The position numbers and the translations under genes were made by a program. Below, one piece after another: positions 33,874-42,647 of a stretch of DNA of 64,000 nucleotides. The notes beneath the pieces were generated by a model. The model searched no databases and had not been told where the DNA came from. It worked only from the letters and a program-made list of their open reading frames with translations. How positions within the stretch are numbered: the first letter of the stretch is position 1; each line of letters opens with the position of its first letter. This DNA comes from Paenibacillus cellulosilyticus (GTDB lineage Bacteria; Bacillota; Bacilli; Paenibacillales; Paenibacillaceae): NCBI RefSeq assembly GCF_003182255.1, contig NZ_QGTQ01000002.1, forward strand, positions 358,767 to 422,766, given 5' to 3'.

Positions 33874-33876
33874 AAA

Positions 33877-35067
33877 TTAGTACTTCAGCTCGCTGCCAAA
33901 CAGCAGCGCATTGCTCAGCAAACGGCCTTCCGCCGTAATCGTCTTACTCTTCAAAAGAAGACCCGATGAGGCACCGCCATCCAAGTTCATCGCTTGATTG
34001 GCGCCGAGCTTCAGCATAATAGCCGCCCACTGCTTCATCGTTGCTCCCGAAATCGTCGCGATAATAATCGAACCGTCCTTCTGAATGCCGATGCCGCTGC
34101 GTGCACCGCCGCCGGTCAATATTTTCGGATCACGGAAGCCTTCTGCCTCTGCGTTGATCTTCACTTCACCGTTAACGACGAGCCGCGGTCCTGCACCGAT
34201 CGCCGTATGCACATCGCCCCAACTGAGCGAATCGCCTTTATCGTTCGTCATCTCATAGGTCACATCGTTTTTGCCCGCGATACGTTTCGTCGTCGTTCGA
34301 ATGCGAAGCGTATCCATCACGGCTGTACCATCCGTTCGGAACCCGATCGTCGTCCCAAGATTGCTGATGTGCGCAACATCGCCATTCGAGATAATGTTGC
34401 CATATGGAACCGGCGGATCGCTGTATGCGGAGAAAAAGGTTCCGTTTACCGCAACGTCTGCACGATAAGCAGTCGCCATGCCGCGAAGCGATTGCACCTG
34501 TCCGACGGTTTTGTTCGCAAGGCCAGCTGTCACCGGCGTTCCCTTCGGAACGGTAACGGTCTGCACCGTGTAGGTCTTCCCGGATACCGTCACTTTCACT
34601 GAAGCGTACTTAGGCGCCGCAACTACAGCTGCTGCCGTCACTTCAATCGGAACCGTTATTCGAACCGTCTCGCTTGCCGATTCGGCAGTAATTACCACCT
34701 TCGTCGTTCCTGCTTTGACGCCGCTTACCAGGCCGTTCGACTCCACGCGAGCAATCGCCGGATTGCCAATCGCATAGGACAAAATAGCTGGCTGGGATGT
34801 CTTAATTTTATCGCGCAAAAATACGCGTGCGCCTGCCTTCACCTTCTGGTTCTCCGCAGCGTATGTCACCTTCAGTTTCGCTGCACTGTCGTCACTGCTC
34901 GTTGCTGCTGACTGCGCTGCGCTTGTCGCTTGAGTGGCACTCTCTGCATACACACGCGCTGTTCCGCCGTATCCTCCTGCAGAACCGTACCCGCCGCTAA
35001 CCACCGCTGTCGCAGCAACGAGCAGCAGCAGCGCGCTTTGTTTCCAATGTTTCCTTGTGTTCGACAT
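33877..35067 (-). CDS. Secreted phosphodiester glycosidase (NAGPA/DUF2233) with Ig-like domain
   Basis: A 396-residue exported protein: signal peptide (residues 1-30), a low-complexity Ala/Ser/Gly linker, a Big_2-type Ig domain (about 65-145, ILSYAIGNPAIARVESNGLVSGVKAGTTKV) and a C-terminal NAGPA domain (about 165-396) with VAVNGTFFSAYSDP, TGGGARSGIGIQKDG and MNLDGGASSGLLL. In the family these hydrolyse phosphodiester-linked sugars on the wall or exopolysaccharide; exact substrate unknown. Start at 35067 is preceded by GGGGAG. It is likely wall-associated. Confidence 0.85.
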   Translation of the reverse strand: MSNTRKHWKQSALLLLVAATAVVSGGYGSAGGYGGTARVYAESATQATSAAQSAATSSDDSAAKLKVTYAAENQKVKAGARVFLRDKIKTSQPAILSYAIGNPAIARVESNGLVSGVKAGTTKVVITAESASETVRITVPIEVTAAAVVAAPKYASVKVTVSGKTYTVQTVTVPKGTPVTAGLANKTVGQVQSLRGMATAYRADVAVNGTFFSAYSDPPVPYGNIISNGDVAHISNLGTTIGFRTDGTAVMDTLRIRTTTKRIAGKNDVTYEMTNDKGDSLSWGDVHTAIGAGPRLVVNGEVKINAEAEGFRDPKILTGGGARSGIGIQKDGSIIIATISGATMKQWAAIMLKLGANQAMNLDGGASSGLLLKSKTITAEGRLLSNALLFGSELKY

Positions 35068-35220
35068 CTCTCTCATCTCCCCAATCCTATCCAGAAACTG
35101 TACGTATTTGTAATCGGACGCAAAGGTTGGATATTGAAGAGCAAAGAAGAATTTGTAAAATCCCGTTCACATAGAAAGCAAGCAGGGTCACGAGCAGTTG
35201 TGACTAGGGAACTGGGTTCA

Positions 35221-35403
35221 TTAGACGCGAAGCGTTAGCGGTATCGTCCTGTCTTCCAAGTCTATGAAGAGCTCTCCTTCAAGCACCATGAACAGCTCGT
35301 CACAATCCTCATGTTTATGCCAATGAAATTCACCGTTAATGACTGCGATGCGAAGCCCATGGTCATTCACTTCACAGAGCCGAGAAGTAAACGTTGGCTC
35401 ATG
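35221..35403 (-). pseudogene. Truncated cupin-domain gene
   Basis: The frame begins directly after the FNR stop codon with no start codon and reads EPTFTSRLCEVNDHGLRIAVI, then NGEFHWHKHEDCDELFMVLEGE, then a premature TAA. The HWHxH, E and VLEGE pattern is that of metal-binding cupins of about 110 residues, but both ends are missing. It lacks the N-terminal start and the C-terminal half, and has no ribosome-binding site. It looks like a deletion remnant fused in frame downstream of FNR. Confidence 0.65.
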
Positions 35404-36441
35404 CTATTCATCGGATACGCCAAGCGCTTTGTTCCGTTCTTTAAACCTCTCGTTATGCGACGATACATAAGCCATTCTCGGCGCCTCGGGATCCATGTAC
35501 CGCTTGGCGCTGTTCAGCGCTAAGGCCGCATCCGTGAACGCCCCTGCAATGAGGTTGAGCTTGCTTTCGTAATTGACGAAGTCGCCAGCCCCGAAGATGC
35601 CCGGCAAGTTCGTCTCTAGTTTAGGGCTGACGAATATGTTCCAGTCGTCCATATCCAGTCCCCAATCCTTGATCCCTGTAAAATCGGACTTCAGCCCGTG
35701 GTTGACGATAACCTCGTCTATTTCTAGTTCCCGCGCGTCCCCTGATTCGATATGGGTAATCGTCACCCGTTCAATCGTCTTTCCGTTGCCGCTGTATAAC
35801 TGCGTGACTTCATATGGCGTAAGCACATCGGCAGAAGACTCCTTCATTCGAACAATGTTTTTCTCATGTCCGCCGAAGCGGTCGCGCCTATGTACGACTG
35901 TGACCTGAGCAGCGATGGGAACCAGCTCGTTCGCCCAATCGACAGCGGAGTTTCCCCCACCCGAAATAAGTACTCGTTTCCCTCTAAAAGGCTCCAGCTC
36001 CTGCACCGTGTAGTGCAGATTGGACACCTCATAGCGCTCAGCCCCTTCCAGCTCCAGCTTCGCCATACGCAGAATGCCGCGGCCGATAGCCAGAATGACC
36101 GTGCGTGTCCAATGCTTCTCCCCCGTTGCCGACTCCAGAATGTACGTCGAATCCGCTTGTTTCTCCAATCCGATAATTTGCTGGCCGAATACAATTGTCG
36201 GGTCGAACGTCTTCGCCTGCTCCGTCAATTGGGCGATTAACTTCTCGCATAGGATCGGCGTAACCCCTCCAACATCCCAAATCATTTTCTCGGGATAAAT
36301 AAGCATCCGCCCGCCCAGCTCGTCTTTCGCTTCTATTAGCTTCGTCTTTAAATCGCGCATTCCACTATAAAAAGCGGTATACATTCCCGCAGGACCACCG
36401 CCGATAATCGTCACATCGAATAATTCAAGCTGCTCAGTCAA
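35404..36441 (-). CDS. Ferredoxin--NADP reductase type 2
   Basis: A 345-residue TrxR-like flavoprotein (YumC/YcgT family) that transfers electrons between NADPH and ferredoxin. FAD motif [21 protein letters not shown] motif [15 protein letters not shown], and [10 protein letters not shown] near the C-terminus are visible; the redox-active CxxC of thioredoxin reductase is absent. TTG is the start, with GGAGGAGG upstream. A perfect Fur box lies 41 bases upstream (36482-36496), so iron limits its expression, as for Bacillus ycgT. The C-terminal [16 protein letters not shown] tail is family-typical. Confidence 0.9.
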   Translation of the reverse strand: MTEQLELFDVTIIGGGPAGMYTAFYSGMRDLKTKLIEAKDELGGRMLIYPEKMIWDVGGVTPILCEKLIAQLTEQAKTFDPTIVFGQQIIGLEKQADSTYILESATGEKHWTRTVILAIGRGILRMAKLELEGAERYEVSNLHYTVQELEPFRGKRVLISGGGNSAVDWANELVPIAAQVTVVHRRDRFGGHEKNIVRMKESSADVLTPYEVTQLYSGNGKTIERVTITHIESGDARELEIDEVIVNHGLKSDFTGIKDWGLDMDDWNIFVSPKLETNLPGIFGAGDFVNYESKLNLIAGAFTDAALALNSAKRYMDPEAPRMAYVSSHNERFKERNKALGVSDE

Positions 36442-36481
36442 TCGTTGTCCTCCTCCAGCCGGCTCATGTAACGCCTAACTA

Positions 36482-36496
36482 TGATAATCATTATCA
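36482..36496. promoter_or_regulatory. Fur box of the ferredoxin-NADP reductase gene
   Basis: TGATAATCATTATCA matches the 7-1-7 Fur consensus perfectly and lies 41 bases upstream of the TTG start. A candidate promoter TTGTTA-18-TACAAT overlaps its upstream side. Confidence 0.92.
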
Positions 36497-36607
36497 ATAT
36501 AATTGTAGCTTCGGCGGCTTGATAATAACAATGGACAAAATCGACGGTAGCTTTATACAAAATACAAAACAGAGGATGCAGACCTTTCAGTCACAAGCTA
36601 AACCAAA

Positions 36608-38197
36608 TCAAGCTAACGATCGCAGTATATCATCGATTTTTTTACCATTAGAAATAATTCCGTTATTCATCCAAGTTAAAAAATCAACCTCGTAAACGTG
36701 GTTGTTTCGTACAGCGGGCAGATTACGCCACTCTGGCTGCTTCAGCAGTTCCCGTTCCTTGCCTTCTGCCTGGCTATGCCATTTATCGAAAGTAATAAAC
36801 AGATGATCCGCGGTTAACGCATGCAAATCCTCTACAGAAAGATTGAACATGCCCGGCCTATTCGCTTTTGAAGCTACACCTACTGCGGAGTGGGAACGCA
36901 AGCCAACATCACCATAGAGAACAGTCGAAACAAAGCCTTGCCCTTCTTCTGTATACTGGATGATATGGTCCGCCGAGATACGCAAAAAAGCGACCGTTTC
37001 GCCTTTCATAACCTGACTTAGCGTATGTCTCGCGTTCCGTGCTTTGGAATCATACTTTGCGATAATGTCGTCGGCCAACTCCGTCCGACCGAAATAATCG
37101 GCGACGGTACGCAGCAGCGTACGCCAATTATTGGTCTGCTCACGCAGGATGCAGGTGCTCGATATGCGTCGGCACTGCGAATATTGCTGTTGCTCGTAAC
37201 GATCCATAAGCAATATCAAATCCGGCTTATAACCGGAAAGCGCGTCAAAATTGCCGCCGTTCTCGTCGAACGTCGGAATATGGTTTAAGCCTAGATATTC
37301 TTGTTTTCCCCATTTCGCATGCCAATACTGGGCGATAGGCTGCATATCCAGCGCGACTATGAAATCCTCCAAATACGGCGCTACTACTCTAAGCTGTCCC
37401 TTGCGGCTGCGACGGTATTGTCCGGGCGATATGCCTACCGTCTGCTTGAAACGACGATTGAAATAATATTCATTATTGAAGCCTGCATTCAGCGCAATGT
37501 CGAGCAGCTTGTCATCGGTGCTTGCCAGCCACTTCTTGGCTTGATTAATCCGTACTTCATTTAAGTACTGGAGCGGTACTTGACCCTTAGCCTCTTTGAA
37601 CAGACGGGTATACTTCCAGCGATCAATGCCTGCGAGGGAGGCCAGCTCCTCCACGGTCAGAGGCTCACGGTAATACTGATGAATATGCCGTATGCTAAGC
37701 TCTACCCCATGCCGCTCGATATCCGTTCCCTTATCCTCGGCTGCAGGTGCATTTTGACGAAATAGAAAGAGCAGCAGCTCTTGAAATCTCACAAATCGTT
37801 GGAACAGCTCGAGCTCGCCTGTCGCCCCGCGGAGTCCATATAACTCATCAAGCAGCTCCATCGTCTTAGCGAAGGGTGCGCAAGCAAGCTCTTGCTTATC
37901 CGGCAGCAAGCTCGAAGCTGCATCATCGCCGCTCGTTGCGAAGCACACTCGATAATAGCTGCAGCTCATAACCTCTTGATCAACGGATAAAAAGGTTCCA
38001 GGCCGCTGCAAATAGCATTTTCCTTGTCCCGTCCCGCTCATTATAATGAGCAGTTCAAAGCTTTCCTTATCGTTCCTATCGCTGCCGTTCAAATGACTCA
38101 TTTCTGCTTGCTCGCCCGCAACGATTAAGCGGATCGATTGCAGCACATATTGAACTAAAGGAGCGGTCCCCGCTTGTTTGCGCTGTTCAATATCCAT
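36608..38197 (-). CDS. AraC regulator fused to a siderophore-binding domain (Btr-like)
   Basis: A 529-residue protein. The N-terminal third (about 1-160) is a sensor-like cupin region, residues about 170-265 are an AraC helix-turn-helix pair (LTVEELASLAGIDRWKYTRLFKE, LLDIALNAGFNNEYYFNRRFKQ), and residues 265-529 form a periplasmic-binding-protein-like domain (ALDMQPIAQYWHAKWGKQEYL). This is the domain order of Bacillus Btr, which binds ferri-bacillibactin and activates uptake genes. The start at 38197 follows AAAGGCGG. A near-perfect Fur box lies just upstream. Cytoplasmic. Confidence 0.88.
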   Translation of the reverse strand: MDIEQRKQAGTAPLVQYVLQSIRLIVAGEQAEMSHLNGSDRNDKESFELLIIMSGTGQGKCYLQRPGTFLSVDQEVMSCSYYRVCFATSGDDAASSLLPDKQELACAPFAKTMELLDELYGLRGATGELELFQRFVRFQELLLFLFRQNAPAAEDKGTDIERHGVELSIRHIHQYYREPLTVEELASLAGIDRWKYTRLFKEAKGQVPLQYLNEVRINQAKKWLASTDDKLLDIALNAGFNNEYYFNRRFKQTVGISPGQYRRSRKGQLRVVAPYLEDFIVALDMQPIAQYWHAKWGKQEYLGLNHIPTFDENGGNFDALSGYKPDLILLMDRYEQQQYSQCRRISSTCILREQTNNWRTLLRTVADYFGRTELADDIIAKYDSKARNARHTLSQVMKGETVAFLRISADHIIQYTEEGQGFVSTVLYGDVGLRSHSAVGVASKANRPGMFNLSVEDLHALTADHLFITFDKWHSQAEGKERELLKQPEWRNLPAVRNNHVYEVDFLTWMNNGIISNGKKIDDILRSLA

Positions 38198-38221
38198 CGT
38201 TACGATCAACCGCCTTTTAAT

Positions 38222-38236
38222 TGATATTCATTCTCA
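38222..38236. promoter_or_regulatory. Fur box of the Btr-like gene
   Basis: TGATATTCATTCTCA matches 12 of 14 positions of the 7-1-7 Fur consensus, 25 bases before the ATG. Confidence 0.7.
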
Positions 38237-38254
38237 ATGAATATAGTGTAAATC

Positions 38255-38296
38255 AAAAAGAACCGCCCATCAACCTTCGTTGAAAAGCGGCTCTTT
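38255..38296 (-). terminator. Terminator of the siderophore-binding protein gene
   Basis: Minus-strand AGAGCCGC and GCGGTTCT (one G-U pair) flank a 20-base loop; TTTTTGATTT follows. Confidence 0.65.
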
Positions 38297-38318
38297 CCAC
38301 ATTCACTCTTATTGCCTG

Positions 38319-39323
38319 CTATGAAGCTAGCAATCGAAGTAAATCATCCATCTTTAACCCGTTGGCCGTAATGGCCCCCGTCTGCCAATACGATCTCTCT
38401 ACGGGATATACATGGCCGTTCTTGAATGCAGGAACGGTCTGCCATAATGGATCTGCCTTCATATCCTCAAGCGCTTTCGCGGTGCTCTCATCCTCCCACG
38501 TCCCGTTGGACGGAAGCAAAATAATATGGTCCGCGTCAAGCTCCGGAATGACCTCTCTCGATAAGACGATATTGCCCTCCGTCATCGCCTCGGCGTACTT
38601 CGGCGCCTTCAGCCCAAGATCCTCATACAAGAGTTGTCCGACAAACGTGTTATGAATGCCGAAAATATTAATCGAATTGTCTACCACGTTCATCCGCAGA
38701 ACGACCAGCTTCTCATCGCCGATCGCCGCGTTCAGCTTCGCCTTCACATCGACAATACGGGCATCGTAATCGGCAAGAACCTGCTCCGCCTTATCACTGA
38801 GACCAAGCAAATCGGCCATTAAGGTCAATGTTTTGCGCGAATCCGCAAGGACGTCGTCCGGCAAGCGGAACGTCGGCGCAACCTTGGAATAGAGCTCGTA
38901 TTGTGCTGCATCGACCTCTCCGGCGCCGATGATCAAGTCCGGCTCGGACACAAGCAAAGCTTCAACGCTGCCAGTTACGTCGAACAACGGCACATCCAGC
39001 TTCAAATAATCCTGCTTGCCCCACATCGGGTTATAATATTGCACAATAGGCGTTACCCCAAGCGCAACCAAATAATCTTCACGATAAAGAGCTGTGATTC
39101 GCTTCGGATTTGTCGGAATCTCTACCTCTCCGAAGCCATCGGTTACGACGCGCGTTTCCGTCTGAGACGAAGCTTCGCTTGGCGCTGCCGTTGCCTGTGA
39201 CGACTGATCAGCAGTTGCCGTGGACACAGCTTGATCGTCTGTCGAGCCGCAACCTGCCACCGTAATCATTGCTGCCATTATAAGCGATATCCATCCTGTT
39301 TTCATAAATCCCGATCTTGCCAT
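38319..39323 (-). CDS. Siderophore ABC transporter substrate-binding lipoprotein
   Basis: A 334-residue lipoprotein. Signal peptide with lipobox VAGC (Cys near residue 26), a Ser/Thr/Ala-rich linker, then a class III periplasmic-binding fold (TEIPTNPKRI-like EIPTNPKRITALYREDYLVALG, PDLIIGAGEVDAAQYELYSK) typical of ferric hydroxamate or catecholate binders. The mid-region VTPIVQYYNPMWGKQDYL closely mirrors the Btr-like sensor downstream. The start at 39323 follows GGGAGTG. A perfect Fur box lies upstream. The permease and ATPase genes are not in this window. Confidence 0.9.
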   Translation of the reverse strand: MARSGFMKTGWISLIMAAMITVAGCGSTDDQAVSTATADQSSQATAAPSEASSQTETRVVTDGFGEVEIPTNPKRITALYREDYLVALGVTPIVQYYNPMWGKQDYLKLDVPLFDVTGSVEALLVSEPDLIIGAGEVDAAQYELYSKVAPTFRLPDDVLADSRKTLTLMADLLGLSDKAEQVLADYDARIVDVKAKLNAAIGDEKLVVLRMNVVDNSINIFGIHNTFVGQLLYEDLGLKAPKYAEAMTEGNIVLSREVIPELDADHIILLPSNGTWEDESTAKALEDMKADPLWQTVPAFKNGHVYPVERSYWQTGAITANGLKMDDLLRLLAS

Positions 39324-39379
39324 GAACAAATTCACTCCCATAAGTTTTACGTTTTGTAGCAAAACAATTTTATTTATAA

Positions 39380-39394
39380 TGATAATCATTATCA
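39380..39394. promoter_or_regulatory. Fur box of the siderophore-binding protein gene
   Basis: TGATAATCATTATCA, a perfect 7-1-7 Fur box flanked by AA/TTA on both sides, 57 bases before the start. Confidence 0.93.
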
Positions 39395-39485
39395 TTATGC
39401 ATGAATAGATTCTACCCCAAATTGGATTGCATGCTCAATACACATTCTCTACGACCGGCTTTATACAAACTCGTCACACTCGGAA

Positions 39486-39528
39486 TAAAAAATATGGGGT
39501 GAACCACTATGCCAGCGGTTCACCCCAT
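39486..39528 (-). terminator. Terminator of the exonuclease gene
   Basis: ATGGGGTGAACC (39494-39505) pairs perfectly with GGTTCACCCCAT (39517-39528); the minus strand continues with a T-rich ATTTTTTATTC tract. Confidence 0.88.
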
Positions 39529-39560
39529 ACTTTCGGCGTATCAAATAGTTAAAGTAAGAA

Positions 39561-40439
39561 TTAAGATTGCAGCAGCTTCACCAGCGATCCGAACTCCAGC
39601 TCCTCGAACTTGCGCGTAGCCGACTCAACCTGCAGGTCCCACATGCAATCTTCCAAGCCGCAAGCAACCGGAACATCAAGACGAATCGTTGCGAGTTCAC
39701 GTGACAAGTGCAGCATGTCGATATCCGTTTCGATCTTGCTGCGAATGCCCTTCGGCAGCTTCTCCAGGTTGTTCAACACGCCTTCAATCGACTCGTATTC
39801 AAGCAGGAGCTTAAGCGCTGACTTCTCGCCGATACCTTTGACGCCTGGATAGTTATCGCTAGTATCCCCCATGAAGCCTTTCATATCAATAACCTGCAGT
39901 GGCGTGATCTGCCGCTCTTCAAGCAACAGCGCAGGATCATACACAGCGTAGTTCAGCTTACCCTTCTTCATGATGACGACCTTCACCGACTCCGTAACGA
40001 GCTGAAGCATATCATGGTCACCGGTCAGAATAAGCACCTCGACGTCCGGCTCTACGCCAAGGCGCGTCGCGAGCGTACCGATGCAGTCATCCGCCTCGTA
40101 ACCAACCAGACCGATATTCGGGATGCCCATTTCTGCAACGACCTCTTTCACGAGATCGAACTGTGGAATCAGTTCCTCTGGCGGTTCACCACGGTTGCCC
40201 TTGTATTCTGGATATTGTTCCGTACGGAACGTCTTGCTCCCCATATCCCAACAGCAGACGACGTGTGTAGGTTTGAATGTATCGATTGCATCAAACAAAT
40301 ATTGAATGAAGCCATACACGGCGTTCGTTGGCAATCCGGCACTCGTCTTCCGAATGTAGCCCGTATACGATGTTGCATAGAACGCACGGAATAAAACAGC
40401 CATCCCGTCGACCATGAGCACTTTATTCGAAGTTTGCAA
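39561..40439 (-). CDS. 5'-3' exonuclease, YpcP-like
   Basis: A 292-residue flap/5'-nuclease of the PIN/FEN fold, equivalent to the N-terminal domain of DNA polymerase I. Metal-binding acids lie in VDGMAVLFRAFY, GYEADDCIGTLA, ILTGDHDMLQLV and GDTSDNYPGVKGIGEKSALKLL (helix-hairpin-helix). The start is TTG at 40439 because GGGAGAGG lies 5 bases upstream and the ATG at 40466 has no site. Stand-alone gene with its own terminator. It removes RNA primers and repairs DNA alongside PolA. Confidence 0.9.
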   Translation of the reverse strand: MQTSNKVLMVDGMAVLFRAFYATSYTGYIRKTSAGLPTNAVYGFIQYLFDAIDTFKPTHVVCCWDMGSKTFRTEQYPEYKGNRGEPPEELIPQFDLVKEVVAEMGIPNIGLVGYEADDCIGTLATRLGVEPDVEVLILTGDHDMLQLVTESVKVVIMKKGKLNYAVYDPALLLEERQITPLQVIDMKGFMGDTSDNYPGVKGIGEKSALKLLLEYESIEGVLNNLEKLPKGIRSKIETDIDMLHLSRELATIRLDVPVACGLEDCMWDLQVESATRKFEELEFGSLVKLLQS

Positions 40440-40479
40440 TAGCTTCCTCTCCCATCCGAATCTCATCTAGAGCTATTCT

Positions 40480-41045
40480 ATCACATAACAAATTATAAGT
40501 CCCCGAGATGAGAGGGAAGTAAAAATTGTTATCGTTGAGGCGAAATGGATACCACCTTTTATTGGTGCAGCGGCTTCATCCCGGAGAACGACAAGATTGA
40601 TTCGATATAAACCATAAACAGAAAGCCTGCTCTTTCCTTTACCCTCTGAAGCTATTAAATTAAGCAGTAAACCAAATAGGCTCCGCCTTAACCCATTTGG
40701 TTAACACAGAGCCTATTTCTCGTTTCATCGCCCTCACCACGCACCACGCACCATGAACGGTAACGGACTCAGATGATGCTATATCCAGCCATCCAGCAGC
40801 AATTTATTCTAACGGACCCAAGCGACGCTATTGGGCCAGTCTGTACAGCTTCCACACCAAATCAGACTAAATAAGGTAGTCCTAGTCCGTTACACCGTCA
40901 AGCACCTTCAATAGAACCAAATAAGGACAATGTAGTCCGTTAAACCGATTACATCGCAGCACGCCCATCATAAAAGATAGCAGCGAACCCATATTCCATC
41001 TCCAGCACGTTACCGCACGGAGGAGCCTTCCAATCACTCAACCAA
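40480..41045. repeat. Gene-free stretch with TAACGGACY repeats
   Basis: Two direct copies of TAACGGACY (40761 and 40809) and two inverted copies (ending near 40892 and 40942) share a consensus TAACGGACY-N10-CTTATT. A separate hairpin pair near 40671-40722 offers two exclusive foldings (AACCAAAT/ATTTGGTT or AAATAGGCTC/GAGCCTATTT). No credible frame and no clear promoter. Confidence 0.6.
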
Positions 41046-41052
41046 ATTAGTC

Positions 41053-42267
41053 CTAAATCTGCTCCCCGCGAATGAACGCTCCGATTCGTCGCGCAGCTTC
41101 GAGCAGCTTCGACTCATCCTCAACAAGCGCAATGCGCACGAAGCCTTCGCCCTCGCTGCCGAATGCATCGCCAGGAATAACCGCTACTCCGACACGAATT
41201 AACATTTCCCGGGAAATTCGACGTGCATTCCATGCATTGCCGTCTTCCAGCGTCCATGCCATCTTCGGCAGCGGCGCCCAGACGAACATCGTCGCCTTCG
41301 GCTTCTCGATCCGCCAGCCCTCGGCTGCGAGTGCCTCGATGAACAAATCACGCCGACGCTCATACAGCCTGCCGACCGGCTCCATCGCGCCAGACATCCC
41401 TTCTTCCAATGCGACGATGCCCGCTTCCTGAACGGCGCCGAATACGCCATAATCGATATTCGCCTTCAACTCGCGAAGCGCGCCGACCGCTGTCGAATTG
41501 CCGACCAAAAATCCAATTCGGCAGCCAGCCATGTTAAAACTCTTGGACAGCGAGTGAAATTCGACTGCAACGTCCTTCGCCCCCGGAATCTGCAGCACGC
41601 TTATCGGCTTCACGCCATCGAAGCCCATCTCCGAGTAGGCCAAGTCATGCACGAGCAGGAACCCATGCTGCTTCGCCAGTGCAACCATCTGCTCGAAGAA
41701 GCTCACCTCGGCAATCGACGTTACAGGATTCGCTGGGTAGCCTAACAGTACGAACTTCACGTTCTCCCATACGGACTGCGGCACAGCTGCCAGATCGGGC
41801 AGGAAACCATTCTCCGCTCGCAGCGGCAGCAGCACCGGTTCTACACCAGCAAGTGCCAATGAAGCCGAGTAGATCGGATAGCCTGGATCCGGAACAACTA
41901 CTTGATCGCCCGCATCACACAATGCGAGGGCAAGATGGGCGAGACCATCCTGTGAACCCATCAACGTCACAATCTCATCCTTCGGATCAACGGTTACGCC
42001 GAACCGCCAATCCATCCATTTCGCAGCTTGTTGGCGAAATGCCAGACTCCCCTGCGAGGAAGGATAGGCGTATCGGTCCGACTTCAGCACCGCTTCTGAC
42101 AGGGCTTTGCGTACCGCTTCAGTAGGCGGCCTATCCGGGCTTCCGATGCCGAGGTCAATGACCTGTCTGCCCGCACGCGAAGCTTCTTCCTTCCAAGAAG
42201 CAACCTCTGCGAAAATCGATGAGCCCAGTCGTTCAAGCTTGCTGGACCGCCAGCTTCTATTCGCCAT
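41053..42267 (-). CDS. PLP-dependent aminotransferase, LL-diaminopimelate aminotransferase-like
   Basis: A 404-residue class I aminotransferase. IDLGIGSPDRPP opens the fold, GYPANPVTS holds the Asn, VHDLAYSEMGF the Asp/Tyr, and SLSKSFNMAGCRIGF the Schiff-base Lys and phosphate Arg. FVRIALVEDE supplies the C-terminal Arg. The pattern is that of DapL-like enzymes, but substrate is not proven. The start at 42267 is chosen; a GTG at 42285 is less likely. It is the last gene of a five-gene operon and starts 5 bases after the arsC-like stop. Confidence 0.83.
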   Translation of the reverse strand: MANRSWRSSKLERLGSSIFAEVASWKEEASRAGRQVIDLGIGSPDRPPTEAVRKALSEAVLKSDRYAYPSSQGSLAFRQQAAKWMDWRFGVTVDPKDEIVTLMGSQDGLAHLALALCDAGDQVVVPDPGYPIYSASLALAGVEPVLLPLRAENGFLPDLAAVPQSVWENVKFVLLGYPANPVTSIAEVSFFEQMVALAKQHGFLLVHDLAYSEMGFDGVKPISVLQIPGAKDVAVEFHSLSKSFNMAGCRIGFLVGNSTAVGALRELKANIDYGVFGAVQEAGIVALEEGMSGAMEPVGRLYERRRDLFIEALAAEGWRIEKPKATMFVWAPLPKMAWTLEDGNAWNARRISREMLIRVGVAVIPGDAFGSEGEGFVRIALVEDESKLLEAARRIGAFIRGEQI

Positions 42268-42272
42268 CGCTA

Positions 42273-42644
42273 CTACGCTCCCCACTCCTGCTCATACGTC
42301 TCTTCCTTGAAGCCGACCGTCACACGCTTGCCGTCTGTGACAATTGGACGCTTCACGAGTCGTCCGTTCGACGCTAATAGCTTCAGTTGCTCCTCTGCAG
42401 ACATCGTCGGCAGCTTATCTTTCAGACCAAGCTCCTTATATACTTCACCAGACGTATTAAAAAACTTCTTAAGTTCCAGCCCGCTTCGTTCGATGACCGT
42501 GCGAAGCTCTTCTATATCAGGCGCCTGCTCGAATAGATCATGCTGATCCAGTTCCCAGCCTTTCGCTTGCAGCGATTTGATGGCCGAGCGGCATGTGCCG
42601 CACTTCGCATACATATATATTTTCAGCTTACCACGCGTACTCAT
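42273..42644 (-). CDS. ArsC/Spx-family thioredoxin-fold protein (YusI-like)
   Basis: A 123-residue ArsC/Spx-family protein with a thioredoxin fold and a CGTC active site in YMYAKCGTCRSAIKSL. The later block RLVKRPIVTDGKRVTVGF is shared by the YusI/ArsC-like group. The arsenate triad is only partly matched and there is no ars operon, so it is not an arsenate reductase by context; a thiol-redox function or regulator role is possible. It begins 3 bases after rluA. Confidence 0.8.
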   Translation of the reverse strand: MSTRGKLKIYMYAKCGTCRSAIKSLQAKGWELDQHDLFEQAPDIEELRTVIERSGLELKKFFNTSGEVYKELGLKDKLPTMSAEEQLKLLASNGRLVKRPIVTDGKRVTVGFKEETYEQEWGA

Positions 42645-42647
42645 TTG

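Noticed and set aside
42273-42644. Arsenate reductase of an ars operon
   Set aside because: No arsenic efflux or ArsR genes nearby; the CGTC site fits the YusI/Spx-like group better.
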